From NCBI GenBank assembly GCA_002305635.1, contig DBPR01000014.1, positions 1 to 64,000 of the forward strand: a stretch of 64,000 nt of DNA, in the 5' to 3' direction. This document shows positions 35,748 through 44,696 of this stretch, in pieces (the first letter of the stretch is position 1; the number at the start of each line of letters is the position of its first letter). Made by a program: the position numbers and the translations under genes. The notes beneath the pieces are model-generated. The model was not told the origin of the DNA, did no database searches, and worked only from the letters and a program-made list of their open reading frames with translations. The DNA comes from Anaerolineaceae bacterium UBA1415. GTDB taxonomy: Bacteria > Chloroflexota > Anaerolineae > Anaerolineales > Anaerolineaceae.

Positions 35748-36332
35748 CTAAGCCGCAAATTCGTCGGTGAATTCGATCTTTCCATCGTCCAAAGAGGAAA
35801 TGGAGACGAGGGAATGGATGGGGACGCCGAGGGGCGTCAACATGGCACGACCGCCTTCGAAGGTTTTTTCGATCAGGGTGCCGATGCCAACCACTTCAGC
35901 ACCACCCACTTCTGCCAGGCGTACCAGACCGGCGATGGTCGCGCCGGAAGCAAGGAAATCGTCGATGATGAGAATTTTTTCGCCTCTGCCCAGGTATTCA
36001 GGGGAGACGATCAGTTCGGTGTTATGCCCTTTGGTGTGGGAGGGGGCGACGGTGATGTATACATCGCTGGGCATGGTGATCGGTTTTTTCTTGCGGGCGT
36101 AGACGACCGGCAGCTGGAGATATTTTCCGGCCATCAAGGCGGGCGCGATGCCGGAAATCTCAGCGGTAAGGATCTTTACAGCCGGAGTGTCGGCAAAAAG
36201 GCGGGCAAATTCCTTGCCGCATTCGTCCATTAACATCGGGTCAACCTGATGGTTGATAAAACGGTCAACTTTGAGGATGCCGCCACCCAGGTTTTTACCG
36301 TCTTTGAGAATTCTTTCTTTCATTAAGTCCAT
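35748..36332 (-). CDS. xpt: xanthine phosphoribosyltransferase
   Basis: Makes XMP from xanthine and PRPP. The 194-aa protein has the PRPP-binding motif ILIIDDFLASGAT (about residues 127-139) and begins MDLMKERILKDGKNL, as in the Xpt family; length is usual. GGAGG lies 8 nt upstream of the ATG. A TATAAT is seen at 36427-36422. No purine riboswitch is visible in its roughly 90-nt leader, unlike B. subtilis xpt. Confidence 0.95.
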   Translation of the reverse strand: MDLMKERILKDGKNLGGGILKVDRFINHQVDPMLMDECGKEFARLFADTPAVKILTAEISGIAPALMAGKYLQLPVVYARKKKPITMPSDVYITVAPSHTKGHNTELIVSPEYLGRGEKILIIDDFLASGATIAGLVRLAEVGGAEVVGIGTLIEKTFEGGRAMLTPLGVPIHSLVSISSLDDGKIEFTDEFAA

Positions 36333-36421
36333 GCGAAACCTCCGAGCTGTTTGTAAATTGGGTTGATAAAAGAGCGATAGGATTGTAAGGATTGCTGACG
36401 TAAAAAGACCAACATACTATA

Positions 36422-36427
36422 ATTATA
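36422..36427 (-). promoter_or_regulatory. -10 box of xpt-guaA
   Basis: TATAAT on the minus strand about 90 nt before the xpt ATG; -35 not evident. Confidence 0.4.
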
Positions 36428-36516
36428 ACCAAGCCATGAGAGATTGGCGGAGAATTTCAGGGCAAATGGATAAAATTCGAATTTGTTTGTAAAAACTGTG
36501 ACTTCGTATGGGAGTA

Positions 36517-36544
36517 AAAAGAGGTTCTTCTGAACCTCTTTTTA
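36517..36544. terminator. terminator of the phzF-like gene
   Basis: Stem AAAAAGAGGTTC / GAACCTCTTTT with a 4-nt loop, A- and T-flanked so it works on both strands. It separates phzF from the xpt promoter. Confidence 0.82.
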
Positions 36545-36593
36545 TTCAGTCTGTGAGTGTTTGGGCCTACTTATAGTTTTTAACGATTGTGTT

Positions 36594-37403
36594 TTATTCC
36601 ACCATCGATTGTTTGAGCATCTCGCCTTTTAAAACGGTCACGGCTTTGCCGCCGATAAAGGCGCGGGTGTCGGTCAGGCGGATCCAAACCTCGCCGCCTC
36701 TGGCAGACGCCTGGTAGGCGTGGAAGCTGCGCTTGCCGGTTTTGCTTTCCCAATAGGGAGCCAGAAGGCAGTGCGCCATGCCGGTAACAGGGTCTTCCGG
36801 AATGCCGGTTTGGGGTGAGAAATAGCGCGAAACGAAGTCAAATTTCGTTTCATCACACAGGGCAGTGATCGCGAGACCGTCATGGGCAAGCTTGTTGATC
36901 TCGTCGAAATCGGGCTTGAAGTCCCGGATGATGGTGGCATTGGGCATTTCCGCGATGAGGGTGTCATTCTCGGACAAGGAAACCGCGACTGGTTCCATGC
37001 CCAGGATCTCTACCAGTCCGGCGGGCGTTTTTGCTGGTTTGAAGCTGAAACGGGGCATGCTGAGCTCGATCGTGCCGCGGCTGAAGGTGGAGCTGATCAC
37101 GCCGCTGCGGGTATGAAAGTTAATGGTCTCGTCAGGATCATAAAAACCAAATTCGTAAAGAATATGGGCGCTGGCGATGGTGGCGTGACCACATAAATTT
37201 ACTTCTGTCGTGGGGGTGAACCAACGCAGTTCGTAATCATGGCCTTTTGGACGCAGAAATGCGGTTTCGGAGAGGTTGATTTCCTGAGCCACGGCTTGCA
37301 TCCAGCTTTCTGAACGGGATTCTTCCAGCATTACAACGGCTGCGGGATTGCCTTTGAAGGGTTTGACCGCGAAAGCGTCAACCTGATAAAACGGATATTT
37401 CAT
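36594..37403 (-). CDS. PhzF-family isomerase
   Basis: The 269-aa protein has the PhzF family wording: Y-Q-V-D-A-F start, FKGNPAAVV, NLSETAF with the catalytic glutamate, LRWFTPTTEVNLCGHAT and DPVTGMAHC. It is a diaminopimelate-epimerase fold protein; outside phenazine producers the substrate is generally unknown. The ATG at 37403 has GGAGG 6 nt upstream and is preferred over a TTG two codons earlier. No phenazine genes are nearby. Confidence 0.93.
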   Translation of the reverse strand: MKYPFYQVDAFAVKPFKGNPAAVVMLEESRSESWMQAVAQEINLSETAFLRPKGHDYELRWFTPTTEVNLCGHATIASAHILYEFGFYDPDETINFHTRSGVISSTFSRGTIELSMPRFSFKPAKTPAGLVEILGMEPVAVSLSENDTLIAEMPNATIIRDFKPDFDEINKLAHDGLAITALCDETKFDFVSRYFSPQTGIPEDPVTGMAHCLLAPYWESKTGKRSFHAYQASARGGEVWIRLTDTRAFIGGKAVTVLKGEMLKQSMVE

Positions 37404-37560
37404 AACCAACCTCCAAAGCTTAATTGACTAATTTTAACCTAATGTCTATACTTTGCAAGAATTCCGCAAAAGAATCAGCAATTCTCGTTATTTTCGAGGG
37501 CAAAGCGATCTTTGATTGATCCCTTACCCTGGGAATATAGGATGGACAGTCCGCCCTTCA

Positions 37561-37682
37561 AGCCACCCCTCACCCTGGTAAACCAGGGTAAACAGTCCGG
37601 CCTTCGGGCACCCTTTCCTGCTGAAAGGGCAGGCCTTCTCCCGAGTCCCTTGGGAAAGCACCACGGGCAGGTGAGAAGGCTT
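37561..37682. repeat. decayed GC-rich repeats
   Basis: Contains CACCCCTCACCCTGG/CCAGGG, CGGCCTTCGGGCACC, a CCTTTCCTGCTGAAAGG hairpin and CCTTCTCCC...GGTGAGAAGG: pieces of the REP-like unit with insertions. The 37404-37836 gap holds this, the next repeat and the transpeptidase promoter only. Confidence 0.6.
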
Positions 37683-37738
37683 TTAGTAGTAACAAGTCTT
37701 TATTCTGGTACAGAGTAGACAGCCCGCCTTGCGGGCAA

Positions 37739-37781
37739 CCCCTCATCCGCCCTTACGGGCACCTTCTCCCCGCGGAGAAGG
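37739..37781 (+). repeat. GC-rich REP-like repeat, copy 3
   Basis: CCCCTCATCCGCCC-TTACGGGCACC-TTCTCCCCGCGGAGAAGG; matches 24502-24545. Confidence 0.75.
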
Positions 37782-37836
37782 CTTAAGGCAGCATCCTCTG
37801 GAATGGTAGGAGAAGGCTGGAAATATAGAAGGCGGT

Positions 37837-37842
37837 TATAAT
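37837..37842 (+). promoter_or_regulatory. -10 box of an apparent leaderless gene (transpeptidase)
   Basis: TATAAT, 6 nt, then GTG at 37849. An in-frame ATG lies 3 nt earlier, so the spacing rule favours GTG as the true start. Confidence 0.6.
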
Positions 37843-37848
37843 GAAATG

Positions 37849-39057
37849 GTGAAAAAGAAAAATCTTATCTGTCTACTCTTAGTATTTGCCGTCGTTTTGT
37901 TTCAGCCCAATTTTAAAGATGTTGATGCAGCGGATGAACAGAATGGGGCGCAGGATTATTACGATCTGCCCTTGTGTCTGCCTGGCTATTACGCCACGCA
38001 ACCGGGGGATTGCCTGCCGCTGGGGCCTTCCCAAACGATCAACAGTTTGCGGGAACAGGGTTTCCCTTACCCCCTGACCAGCCTGCCGGCAGCCATACCA
38101 GACCCGGACCTTGTTCGGCTTCCGATCCTTGTGGCACGCATCGGGAGCAATGAGACCCTGGTTTTCGCCAGCCTGGAAGAGGCGATCGGCGGCAGCGGTA
38201 CGGTTATCCGGACGATCCCTGGCGGCGCGAACAATCGCTATGTCGCCATGATCGAACAGGCGACTTCAGGTAACCGCACTTTTGTGCGGCTCCAATCGGG
38301 TGGTTGGGTTGAGGCAACGCCTCTCTACTCCTGGCCGAAATGGCAGGGGTTGGAGTTCTTTGCCACTCCGGAGAGCGATTTTGGTTGGACGATCGATTTC
38401 ACTAATTCGTACAACGGGCCCAGCTTTGCTTCCGGCAATTCCGGCGTGGATTATGCCAAATATGACTATTTTCCGGTCTATAACGTGGTGGAAGCGGAAG
38501 GGTATGAGTGGTTTCAGGTTTCGCCAACTGAATGGATCCCGTCTTTGAAGGCAAGACAGGTGGTGGTGGATACCACCACGCCGCCGGAGGTTGAGGGCGG
38601 CAGGTGGATCAATATCGATCTGCACAATCAGACGCTGGCGGTTTATGACAACAATGAGCTGGTGTTCGCCTCTCTGGTGGCGACCGGTTCGGGCGAGTTG
38701 TATTCTGACCCGGGGACCTATCGCATTTATGAAATGAAGGAAGTTGATCTGATGCAGGGCTCTTATTCCTCAGATCGCTCTGATTTTTACTATCTTGAGG
38801 GGGTTCCCTGGCAGCTTTATTACAACCACGCCCAGGCTATTCACGGCATCTATTGGCCAGCGATGCTTGGTTTTACGCAGTCGCATGGATGCGTCAACAT
38901 GTTTCCGGGCGACGCGCAATGGGTTTATCGCTGGGCCCGGGTTGGCGATTATGTCTATTTGCATGACCCCTCCGGTAAGACGCCAATCCCGACGCCAACG
39001 CCCATGGGAACGCCACCACAGGAATTGTTCTATCCGACGGAGACGCCGGTGCCATAG
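37849..39057 (+). CDS. exported L,D-transpeptidase (YkuD fold)
   Basis: Cross-links peptidoglycan by 3-3 bonds or anchors proteins. The 402-aa product has a signal peptide (KKKNLICLLLVFAVVLF), two N-terminal SH3-like or beta regions, and a C-terminal YkuD domain from WINIDLHNQTLAVYDN (about residue 256) with HGIYW and the active-site motif SHGCVNM (about residues 346-352). A threonine/proline-rich tail ends the protein (TPTPMGTPP), typical of a cell-wall-spanning linker. Start is GTG 37849 by the leaderless rule; ATG 37846 is the alternative. Followed by a strong terminator shared with the convergent serA-like gene. Confidence 0.9.
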   Translation: MKKKNLICLLLVFAVVLFQPNFKDVDAADEQNGAQDYYDLPLCLPGYYATQPGDCLPLGPSQTINSLREQGFPYPLTSLPAAIPDPDLVRLPILVARIGSNETLVFASLEEAIGGSGTVIRTIPGGANNRYVAMIEQATSGNRTFVRLQSGGWVEATPLYSWPKWQGLEFFATPESDFGWTIDFTNSYNGPSFASGNSGVDYAKYDYFPVYNVVEAEGYEWFQVSPTEWIPSLKARQVVVDTTTPPEVEGGRWINIDLHNQTLAVYDNNELVFASLVATGSGELYSDPGTYRIYEMKEVDLMQGSYSSDRSDFYYLEGVPWQLYYNHAQAIHGIYWPAMLGFTQSHGCVNMFPGDAQWVYRWARVGDYVYLHDPSGKTPIPTPTPMGTPPQELFYPTETPVP

Positions 39058-39076
39058 GCGAAGTGGAATGTTAAAC

Positions 39077-39111
39077 AAAAACCGGATTCCATCAAGAAAT
39101 CCGGTTTTTTT
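39077..39111. terminator. bidirectional terminator
   Basis: AAAAACCGGATT (39077-39088) pairs with AATCCGGTTTTTTT (39098-39111). It ends the transpeptidase gene and the long minus-strand operon. Confidence 0.85.
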
Positions 39112-39132
39112 CAATTTAAGTGAATGCCAAAC

Positions 39133-40071
39133 TTAGCAGATCTTCCAGCGCAATTCTTTGCCCTGAAGGACGTTCATGACCTCGGAAGCGATGTCCTCAG
39201 CGGCGCGGTTCTGGGCTTCGATGGTCTGACCACCGATATGAGGGGTGGCGATCACTTTGGGATGCTTGGGGAGTTCCCAATCCACCGGAGGTTCCTTCTC
39301 GTAGACATCGAGGGCGGCACCGGCGACCTTGCCGGATTGCAGCGCGCGCAGGAGGGCGGCTTGTTCGATGACACCACCACGGGAAGCGTCAACAATATAA
39401 ACGCCATCTTTCATTTTGGCGAAAGCTGCGTCGTTCAACAGGTATTTTGATTCCGCGTTGAGAGGCAGATTGAGGCTGATGAAATCAGCGCGGGCGAGGA
39501 GGTCATCGAGGCTGACCTGTTCGGCACCGTGTTCTTTGACGAATTCGGGATCCCAGGTACGCCGATAAGCAACGACTTTCATGCCCATCGCGGAGGCATA
39601 TTTTGCTACCAGGCGACCGATGTTACCAAATCCGATCATACCGAGGGTCTTGCCCATCAGTTCAACGCCCATCAGGTTTTTCTTGTCCCAGTTCTCAACT
39701 TTCATGCAGGCATCCGCACGGGGCAGCTCGCGGCAAAGGGCAAAAAGCATGCCGACAGCAAGTTCGGCGACTGCTTCGGAAGTGGCGGTTGGGCAGTTGA
39801 CAACGGTTACACCGTGATCTTTGGCAGCTTCGAGATCGATATTATCGACGCCAACGCCAGCACGACCAACGACCTTGAGGTTTTTGGCGGCTTCGAAGAC
39901 TTCGCGGGTGACCTTGGTGCGACCGCGAACGATCATACCATCATATTCACCGACTTCAGCCAAAAGTTCGGCTGCTTCGATGCCTTTACGGTTGACGGCT
40001 TCACCAGCCCGATTGATCAGGTCCAGTCCAACGCTTTCCAGACCGTCTGTAATGAGTACTTTAAATGTCAT
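39133..40071 (-). CDS. D-2-hydroxyacid dehydrogenase, phosphoglycerate dehydrogenase-like
   Basis: The 312-aa NAD-dependent enzyme has the GMIGFGNIGRLVA nucleotide-binding motif (about residues 143-155), the catalytic Arg in VDASRGGVIE, Glu in YEKEPP and His in TPHIGGQT. It corresponds to SerA without a C-terminal ACT domain, so serine feedback control is not expected. Phosphoglycerate or glycerate/hydroxypyruvate are plausible substrates. It is the last gene of the 14-gene minus-strand run, 45 nt after selB. If the operon ferments nitrogen compounds, it might handle a C3 hydroxy acid; that is inference. Confidence 0.88.
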   Translation of the reverse strand: MTFKVLITDGLESVGLDLINRAGEAVNRKGIEAAELLAEVGEYDGMIVRGRTKVTREVFEAAKNLKVVGRAGVGVDNIDLEAAKDHGVTVVNCPTATSEAVAELAVGMLFALCRELPRADACMKVENWDKKNLMGVELMGKTLGMIGFGNIGRLVAKYASAMGMKVVAYRRTWDPEFVKEHGAEQVSLDDLLARADFISLNLPLNAESKYLLNDAAFAKMKDGVYIVDASRGGVIEQAALLRALQSGKVAGAALDVYEKEPPVDWELPKHPKVIATPHIGGQTIEAQNRAAEDIASEVMNVLQGKELRWKIC

Positions 40072-40116
40072 AACGATTCTTTCTCCTTTTTTAGTTTTGA
40101 ACTTATGTCTATTGTA

Positions 40117-42003
40117 CTATCTTAAACCACGAACGTCACCCTTTCTGTAGGTGAATCCGATGGAATCAAAGTATTCGAGCGTGGCAGAGGCGTATTTGCG
40201 ACTGTTCTGGAAGTGGTCGCGCAATTGAGCCAGGCTGACATCGCCATTTTGCAGGATGATCTCACGAACCCAATCCTGCATAGCGTGAATAGCTTCAGGA
40301 GTAAAGAGCACTGAATCTGAAACCGCGATCAGGCGTCCGGAGGAGATCAGGCCTTCCAGAAGGTCAGGCCCAATGCTTGCTTCGACCTTGCTGATATCAG
40401 GCGGGCTGAAGGGAGTAGCCTGGAATTCAGCCAGAACAGGCGCGACGATCTGTTCCTGGGCCTCGCTCAAGGTCACCTGATGGTCGGGAGCCCAGACCAG
40501 ATTGCCTTTTTGCACCAATTGCTGTTCAGCGGCCAGTTTGTCCAGGGTCGCGTCAAAGATCAGCTGCGAAAGGCCCAGGGCGGCGCGAAGGTCTTCGCGG
40601 TTCATGCCTGCTTTGAAAGGGTTCCTGTGGTGGAAGCTGTTGAGAATGGCGGTCGTCTTCTCTTTTAACTCCTGCCAGTAGTCGGGACTGGCAAAATGAT
40701 CCTTGACCGGGTTCGGAGAGGATTTCAGGGAGATGATCTGCTCTTTTTCGAGCAGTGAAGTGATCAAATCCTTCACCACCTCAGGCAGCAAAGCGGATTT
40801 CTGCTCCAACGTGGCGAAGTTGCTTGTTTTCAGGCTTTGAATGATCTCGATCAGCAGGTCTTCATCGGTTCCGCTTAACATCGTATCCATGCGATCCAGA
40901 TTGCTTTGGTTAAAGCGCTTGTAAAGCACCCTGGGCTCCGGGTCAAGCACAACGCCGCCGCCAAGTGTTTCAGAAGGGGACGGCAAGCGTAGAATGATGC
41001 GGTCGCCTTTGGCGGCAACGATGGGATGATCTAGCCGCAGCTGGATGAAGGCCTCTTCACCAGGGGAAAGGGTTTGAGCGCCAAGCAACCTTAGCGAAGC
41101 GGTTGTTTCGCTGGCATTGATGAAGAGTTTGACCTGCATGTTGTGTTTGATAGGAAAGGCGCTTTCGGGCAAAAGCCGAAAATGCGCGTCGAGGAGCGAT
41201 GTGGGTTTGTAGTCGCCGGGGTGAGTGATGACATCGCCACGGGCGATATCCTGATGGTTGAGGTTAACGATATTCACCGCGGCACGAAAGCCGGGGTCAA
41301 TTTTCTGCAATTTGTGGTGATGGTTCTGCAAACCGCGAATGCGGCCGGTTTTCCCACCAGGGAGGCAGATGATCTCATCCCCAATCTTAAAAGTTCCGTC
41401 CAAAAGGGTGCCGGTCACAACGGTTCCAAATCCGGTCAGAGTAAAAACTCGATCGACCGGCAGGCGGGGTTTGCCCAGGTTTTTGCGGTCTGGAATGTCT
41501 GCCAGGCTGGCCTGAATCTGGAGCAGGAGCTGCTCGATGCCTTCACCACTTCGGGCGGAAACGGGAATGATGGGGGAATCTGCCAGACTTGTTCCGCTGA
41601 TCAATTCGCGGATTTCCATTTCGACCAGCTCCAGCCATTCTGCATCCTCAATCAGATCGATCTTAGTCATGGCGATCACGCCGCGATCGATCTCAAGCAG
41701 GTCCAGAATGGCAAGGTGTTCGCGGGTTTGGGCAGAAACGCCTTCATCGGCGGCAATCACGAGCAGAGCGGCGTCAATGCCACCGATGCCAGCCAGCATG
41801 TTGCCGATGAAATCGCGGTGACCCGGCACGTCGATGATGCCAATTTCCTCACCATTGGGCAGGCGCAGCGAGGCAAAGCCAAGCTCAATGGTCATCTCTC
41901 GGTCTTTTTCTTCCTTCAGACGGTCAGGATGCGTGCCTGTTAAAGCGGCGATCAGGGTCGATTTGCCGTGGTCAACGTGTCCAGCGGTTCCAATGATGTG
42001 CAT
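40117..42003 (-). CDS. selB: selenocysteine-specific elongation factor
   Basis: Brings selenocysteyl-tRNA to UGA codons that have a SECIS hairpin. The 628-aa GTPase has GTAGHVDHGKST (residues 5-16), DVPGHRDFIGNM, TKIDL, EF-Tu-like domains 2 and 3, and four winged-helix repeats at the C terminus (from about residue 380) that bind the SECIS. It therefore implies that this organism makes selenoproteins. selA, selD, tRNA-Sec and an obvious selenoprotein are absent from the window. It starts 3 nt after the coiled-coil gene and shares its transcript. Confidence 0.95.
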   Translation of the reverse strand: MHIIGTAGHVDHGKSTLIAALTGTHPDRLKEEKDREMTIELGFASLRLPNGEEIGIIDVPGHRDFIGNMLAGIGGIDAALLVIAADEGVSAQTREHLAILDLLEIDRGVIAMTKIDLIEDAEWLELVEMEIRELISGTSLADSPIIPVSARSGEGIEQLLLQIQASLADIPDRKNLGKPRLPVDRVFTLTGFGTVVTGTLLDGTFKIGDEIICLPGGKTGRIRGLQNHHHKLQKIDPGFRAAVNIVNLNHQDIARGDVITHPGDYKPTSLLDAHFRLLPESAFPIKHNMQVKLFINASETTASLRLLGAQTLSPGEEAFIQLRLDHPIVAAKGDRIILRLPSPSETLGGGVVLDPEPRVLYKRFNQSNLDRMDTMLSGTDEDLLIEIIQSLKTSNFATLEQKSALLPEVVKDLITSLLEKEQIISLKSSPNPVKDHFASPDYWQELKEKTTAILNSFHHRNPFKAGMNREDLRAALGLSQLIFDATLDKLAAEQQLVQKGNLVWAPDHQVTLSEAQEQIVAPVLAEFQATPFSPPDISKVEASIGPDLLEGLISSGRLIAVSDSVLFTPEAIHAMQDWVREIILQNGDVSLAQLRDHFQNSRKYASATLEYFDSIGFTYRKGDVRGLR

Positions 42004-42006
42004 GCC

Positions 42007-43200
42007 TTAGCCGTTTTTCTTTTCCATTAGCGGTGCGATGTTTTGGATCGATTCCTGGTAAGCCAGCAGGATGGTCTGAACATGGCGAACGGTTTCGCGG
42101 CTGAGCGCGTCAAGTTCGTCGCGCATCAGGGCGGTCAGGTCGTCAATTTCCTGCAATTGTCGGGTCAGTTCGGTGTATTGTTGGGTGGTTTCCCGGTTTT
42201 GTTCCTCCTGGGCCAGCATGTAGTTGGTCCAGCGTTTGACGTCATCCGATTTGAAGACATTCCATTCCTGGCGGTAGCGGTCGTCATTCAGGCGCTGCAG
42301 TTCGGTAATCTCGTTGATGCGGCGCTCAAAGCGTTGGGTGACATCTTCAGCGCTTTGAACTGCCTTGCTGACTGCCAGGCGAATGTTTTCGAGCGTTTCG
42401 ATCTGGGAGCCAAGATTGGCGTTAAACTGATCAATTTCCGCGAAGCGTTTTTCCCAATTCGCGAAGACCTTGTCTTTTTCAACCAAAGAGCTGTTGACGC
42501 GATCGATGAACTGCGACTGGCTTTCCCGACGGTCTTTTTCGTTGGCCTGCAGCTCGGTAATGCGCGTGTCGAAGGTTCGGAAGCTGTCTGTAAAGCTGTC
42601 AAAGCGGGCGCGGGTCTCTTCGAGACGCTTGCGCACCGAGGCTACTTCGCCCTGCAGGTCGGTGAGGCGTTTGGCTTCCTGGCGGCGGCCTTCCTCAAGC
42701 AGATGGAGAGAGCGGCGGTAGTCCTCATCAAAACGACCCACCTCGAGAATTTTTGCTTTTTGCTCTTCGATCAGGCGTACCAGGCGCGTATTTTCCATTT
42801 TTAACGAGGAAATATCGGCATAAATGGGATCAAACTTTTCGGTCAATGGGTAAAGCTCGGCAATGGTCTTTTTCGTGGAGTCAATTTCAATTTTTAAGCG
42901 TTTTTGGGCTTCTGATAGATTGAGATCGCCACGTTCGTTGACATCGCGGATTTGTTTGGTCAGATCGATGTTGAGACGGTCGATGCGATTATCGTACTTA
43001 TCCATATTGCTGATCTGGTTGGCGTTGCGGTTGATCAGCACTTCGAGCTCTTTGATCTGCTTGCGCAGGTTCATGTTTTCGCCTTCGAGGATGGTAAGAC
43101 GGTTTTGCAGAGAGGCGAGATTGGTCTTATCGTTGCGACGCTCGTTGTCGAGCCATTCGATCCGTTTTTCTAATTGTTCAATTCCAGAATATTCGTCCAT
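42007..43200 (-). CDS. long coiled-coil protein of unknown function
   Basis: The 397-aa product is almost entirely heptad-repeat coiled coil, rich in E, K, R, L and Q with few prolines. No membrane segment or catalytic motif is seen. The start chosen is ATG 43200 (AAGGAT nine nt upstream); the longer frame to 43293 lacks coding character. It lies between the antiporter-like genes (62 nt away) and selB (3 nt), so it is part of the operon. Coiled-coil content alone does not set a function. Confidence 0.75.
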   Translation of the reverse strand: MDEYSGIEQLEKRIEWLDNERRNDKTNLASLQNRLTILEGENMNLRKQIKELEVLINRNANQISNMDKYDNRIDRLNIDLTKQIRDVNERGDLNLSEAQKRLKIEIDSTKKTIAELYPLTEKFDPIYADISSLKMENTRLVRLIEEQKAKILEVGRFDEDYRRSLHLLEEGRRQEAKRLTDLQGEVASVRKRLEETRARFDSFTDSFRTFDTRITELQANEKDRRESQSQFIDRVNSSLVEKDKVFANWEKRFAEIDQFNANLGSQIETLENIRLAVSKAVQSAEDVTQRFERRINEITELQRLNDDRYRQEWNVFKSDDVKRWTNYMLAQEEQNRETTQQYTELTRQLQEIDDLTALMRDELDALSRETVRHVQTILLAYQESIQNIAPLMEKKNG

Positions 43201-43262
43201 GGTTTTATCCTTGCTATCGTTCGTGAATGTGATTATACACAGGAAATTGCTCATCCTGCCAA

Positions 43263-44696
43263 TTAAGGCAGGAGGTTTTGGAAAGAAGCCCAAAGTTGTC
43301 TGAAGGGGTCATCCAGCAGGTCGGGGAAGATGCCAAACACGATCATCGCCAGGAGGATAAAAGCGACAGCCGCAATCAGGACAGGACCTTCTTTTTTAGG
43401 TGTTTCAGTCAGCTCCTGTGAATCTTCCTGTTTTGGATGAACGAGGGTGCTGAACAGCCTCAGGAAAAGGATCAACATGCCCAGAACGCCGATCGCGACC
43501 AATATGCTGAGCGGTAAAACATCCACTGGAAGCAGGTTCCAGAGGACGCGTCTGGCAGGAAAAACCGCAAATAAGGGCGCTCCGATCAAGTTGAGAAGGC
43601 TGCTGAACAGGAGAACGCTTGTGAGGGGAAAACGCCAGAAAAGACCACGCAGGGAGTCAAAATCCAGTGTGTTATCATCCAATGCCTGTTGCAGCGTTGA
43701 AACCGAGAAGCCCAAAACCCAATATCCGAAAACGCGGGGCAGCAAAGTCATCCTGAGGATTTCCAGCCCGCCAATTCCGCGGAAGGCAACCGACAGGAGG
43801 ATGTATCCTGTCTCTGCCAAAAAGAAGTAGGCTGGAAGACGTTTCAGATTGGTCTGAAAAGCCGCGATCACGCCAGCGGAGAAGATACAGAGCGCGCCGA
43901 TCCATTTGAGGGAAAGCACCAGTTCGGGCAGGTTGCGCAGCCAGCCATACTGGTTTAGCACTTTGAGCAAAAAGAAGCTCAGGCTCAATTGCATGATTGT
44001 GAGCAAAAATGAGCTCGTCCATGGGGGCGATTCTTCGGTAAGCATTGGCAGCCAGCTGTGCAAGGGGAAAATGCCCAACCAAAGCACGAATCCAAGCATG
44101 AGCAGCAAGGTGCCGCGCAGGACGAGGGCTTCGGCAGAAGGGGAGGTTTCGATGCCGCTGACCATCCAACCACTCAGCAAGATCAATGGCAGCGCAAGCG
44201 TTTGGGCGCTAAGGTAACGGATGATGCCGGATTTTGCCGGGCTGCCGCGCGGAGAGAGCAGGGGGATACTCAGCAAGGTGATCAGCTCGATCACGACAGC
44301 GGCATAGAGGAATGGGTTTAGAAACTGAACTGTAACCCAGAGCGCGGTGATGCTCAATGAGAGGCTGCCGAACCACTGACTTTCTTTGCTGATGGGGTCG
44401 AGCAAATTCCAGGCAAAACAAAGAAAGTACAGGAAGCTGACCATGCCAAGTTGGTTGGCTGTGATCTGCAAGGTTCGGTCAAACACCGCCATGCTGTCAC
44501 TTAGAACGATGTGCCTGCCAGCGAAATTGAGCGTCAGGTTTTGAGAAAACACTACTGCCAGAACTGCCAGAAGCAGAGGGATCATCATGGAAAGACCGTG
44601 ATATATCTTTTTCCAGCGCCGCAAAAACGAGGTGGCAATGCTCAAAACCATTGGCAGCAGGATCCAAAGCACGATGGTGTTGCCTGGATTGCTCAT
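43263..44696 (-). CDS. NuoN/MrpD-like membrane subunit
   Basis: The 477-aa integral membrane protein belongs to the proton-conducting antiporter family of complex I, Mrp antiporters and energy-converting hydrogenases. About 13-14 hydrophobic segments; the family glutamate in the VVIELITLL helix and the IFPLHSWLP motif (about residue 210) are kept, but the lysine usually before the latter is not seen. It overlaps the HyfE-like gene by 4 nt. No hydrogenase or quinone-reductase catalytic subunit is encoded nearby, so its partner is unknown. Confidence 0.8.
   Translation of the reverse strand: MSNPGNTIVLWILLPMVLSIATSFLRRWKKIYHGLSMMIPLLLAVLAVVFSQNLTLNFAGRHIVLSDSMAVFDRTLQITANQLGMVSFLYFLCFAWNLLDPISKESQWFGSLSLSITALWVTVQFLNPFLYAAVVIELITLLSIPLLSPRGSPAKSGIIRYLSAQTLALPLILLSGWMVSGIETSPSAEALVLRGTLLLMLGFVLWLGIFPLHSWLPMLTEESPPWTSSFLLTIMQLSLSFFLLKVLNQYGWLRNLPELVLSLKWIGALCIFSAGVIAAFQTNLKRLPAYFFLAETGYILLSVAFRGIGGLEILRMTLLPRVFGYWVLGFSVSTLQQALDDNTLDFDSLRGLFWRFPLTSVLLFSSLLNLIGAPLFAVFPARRVLWNLLPVDVLPLSILVAIGVLGMLILFLRLFSTLVHPKQEDSQELTETPKKEGPVLIAAVAFILLAMIVFGIFPDLLDDPFRQLWASFQNLLP

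Noticed and set aside
36333..36516. Purine riboswitch before xpt
   Set aside because: No TATA-x-loop motifs or three-way junction arms of the purine aptamer could be found in the leader.
37404..37836. Short open frames in the gap before the transpeptidase gene
   Set aside because: They consist of the GC-rich repeats read as protein.
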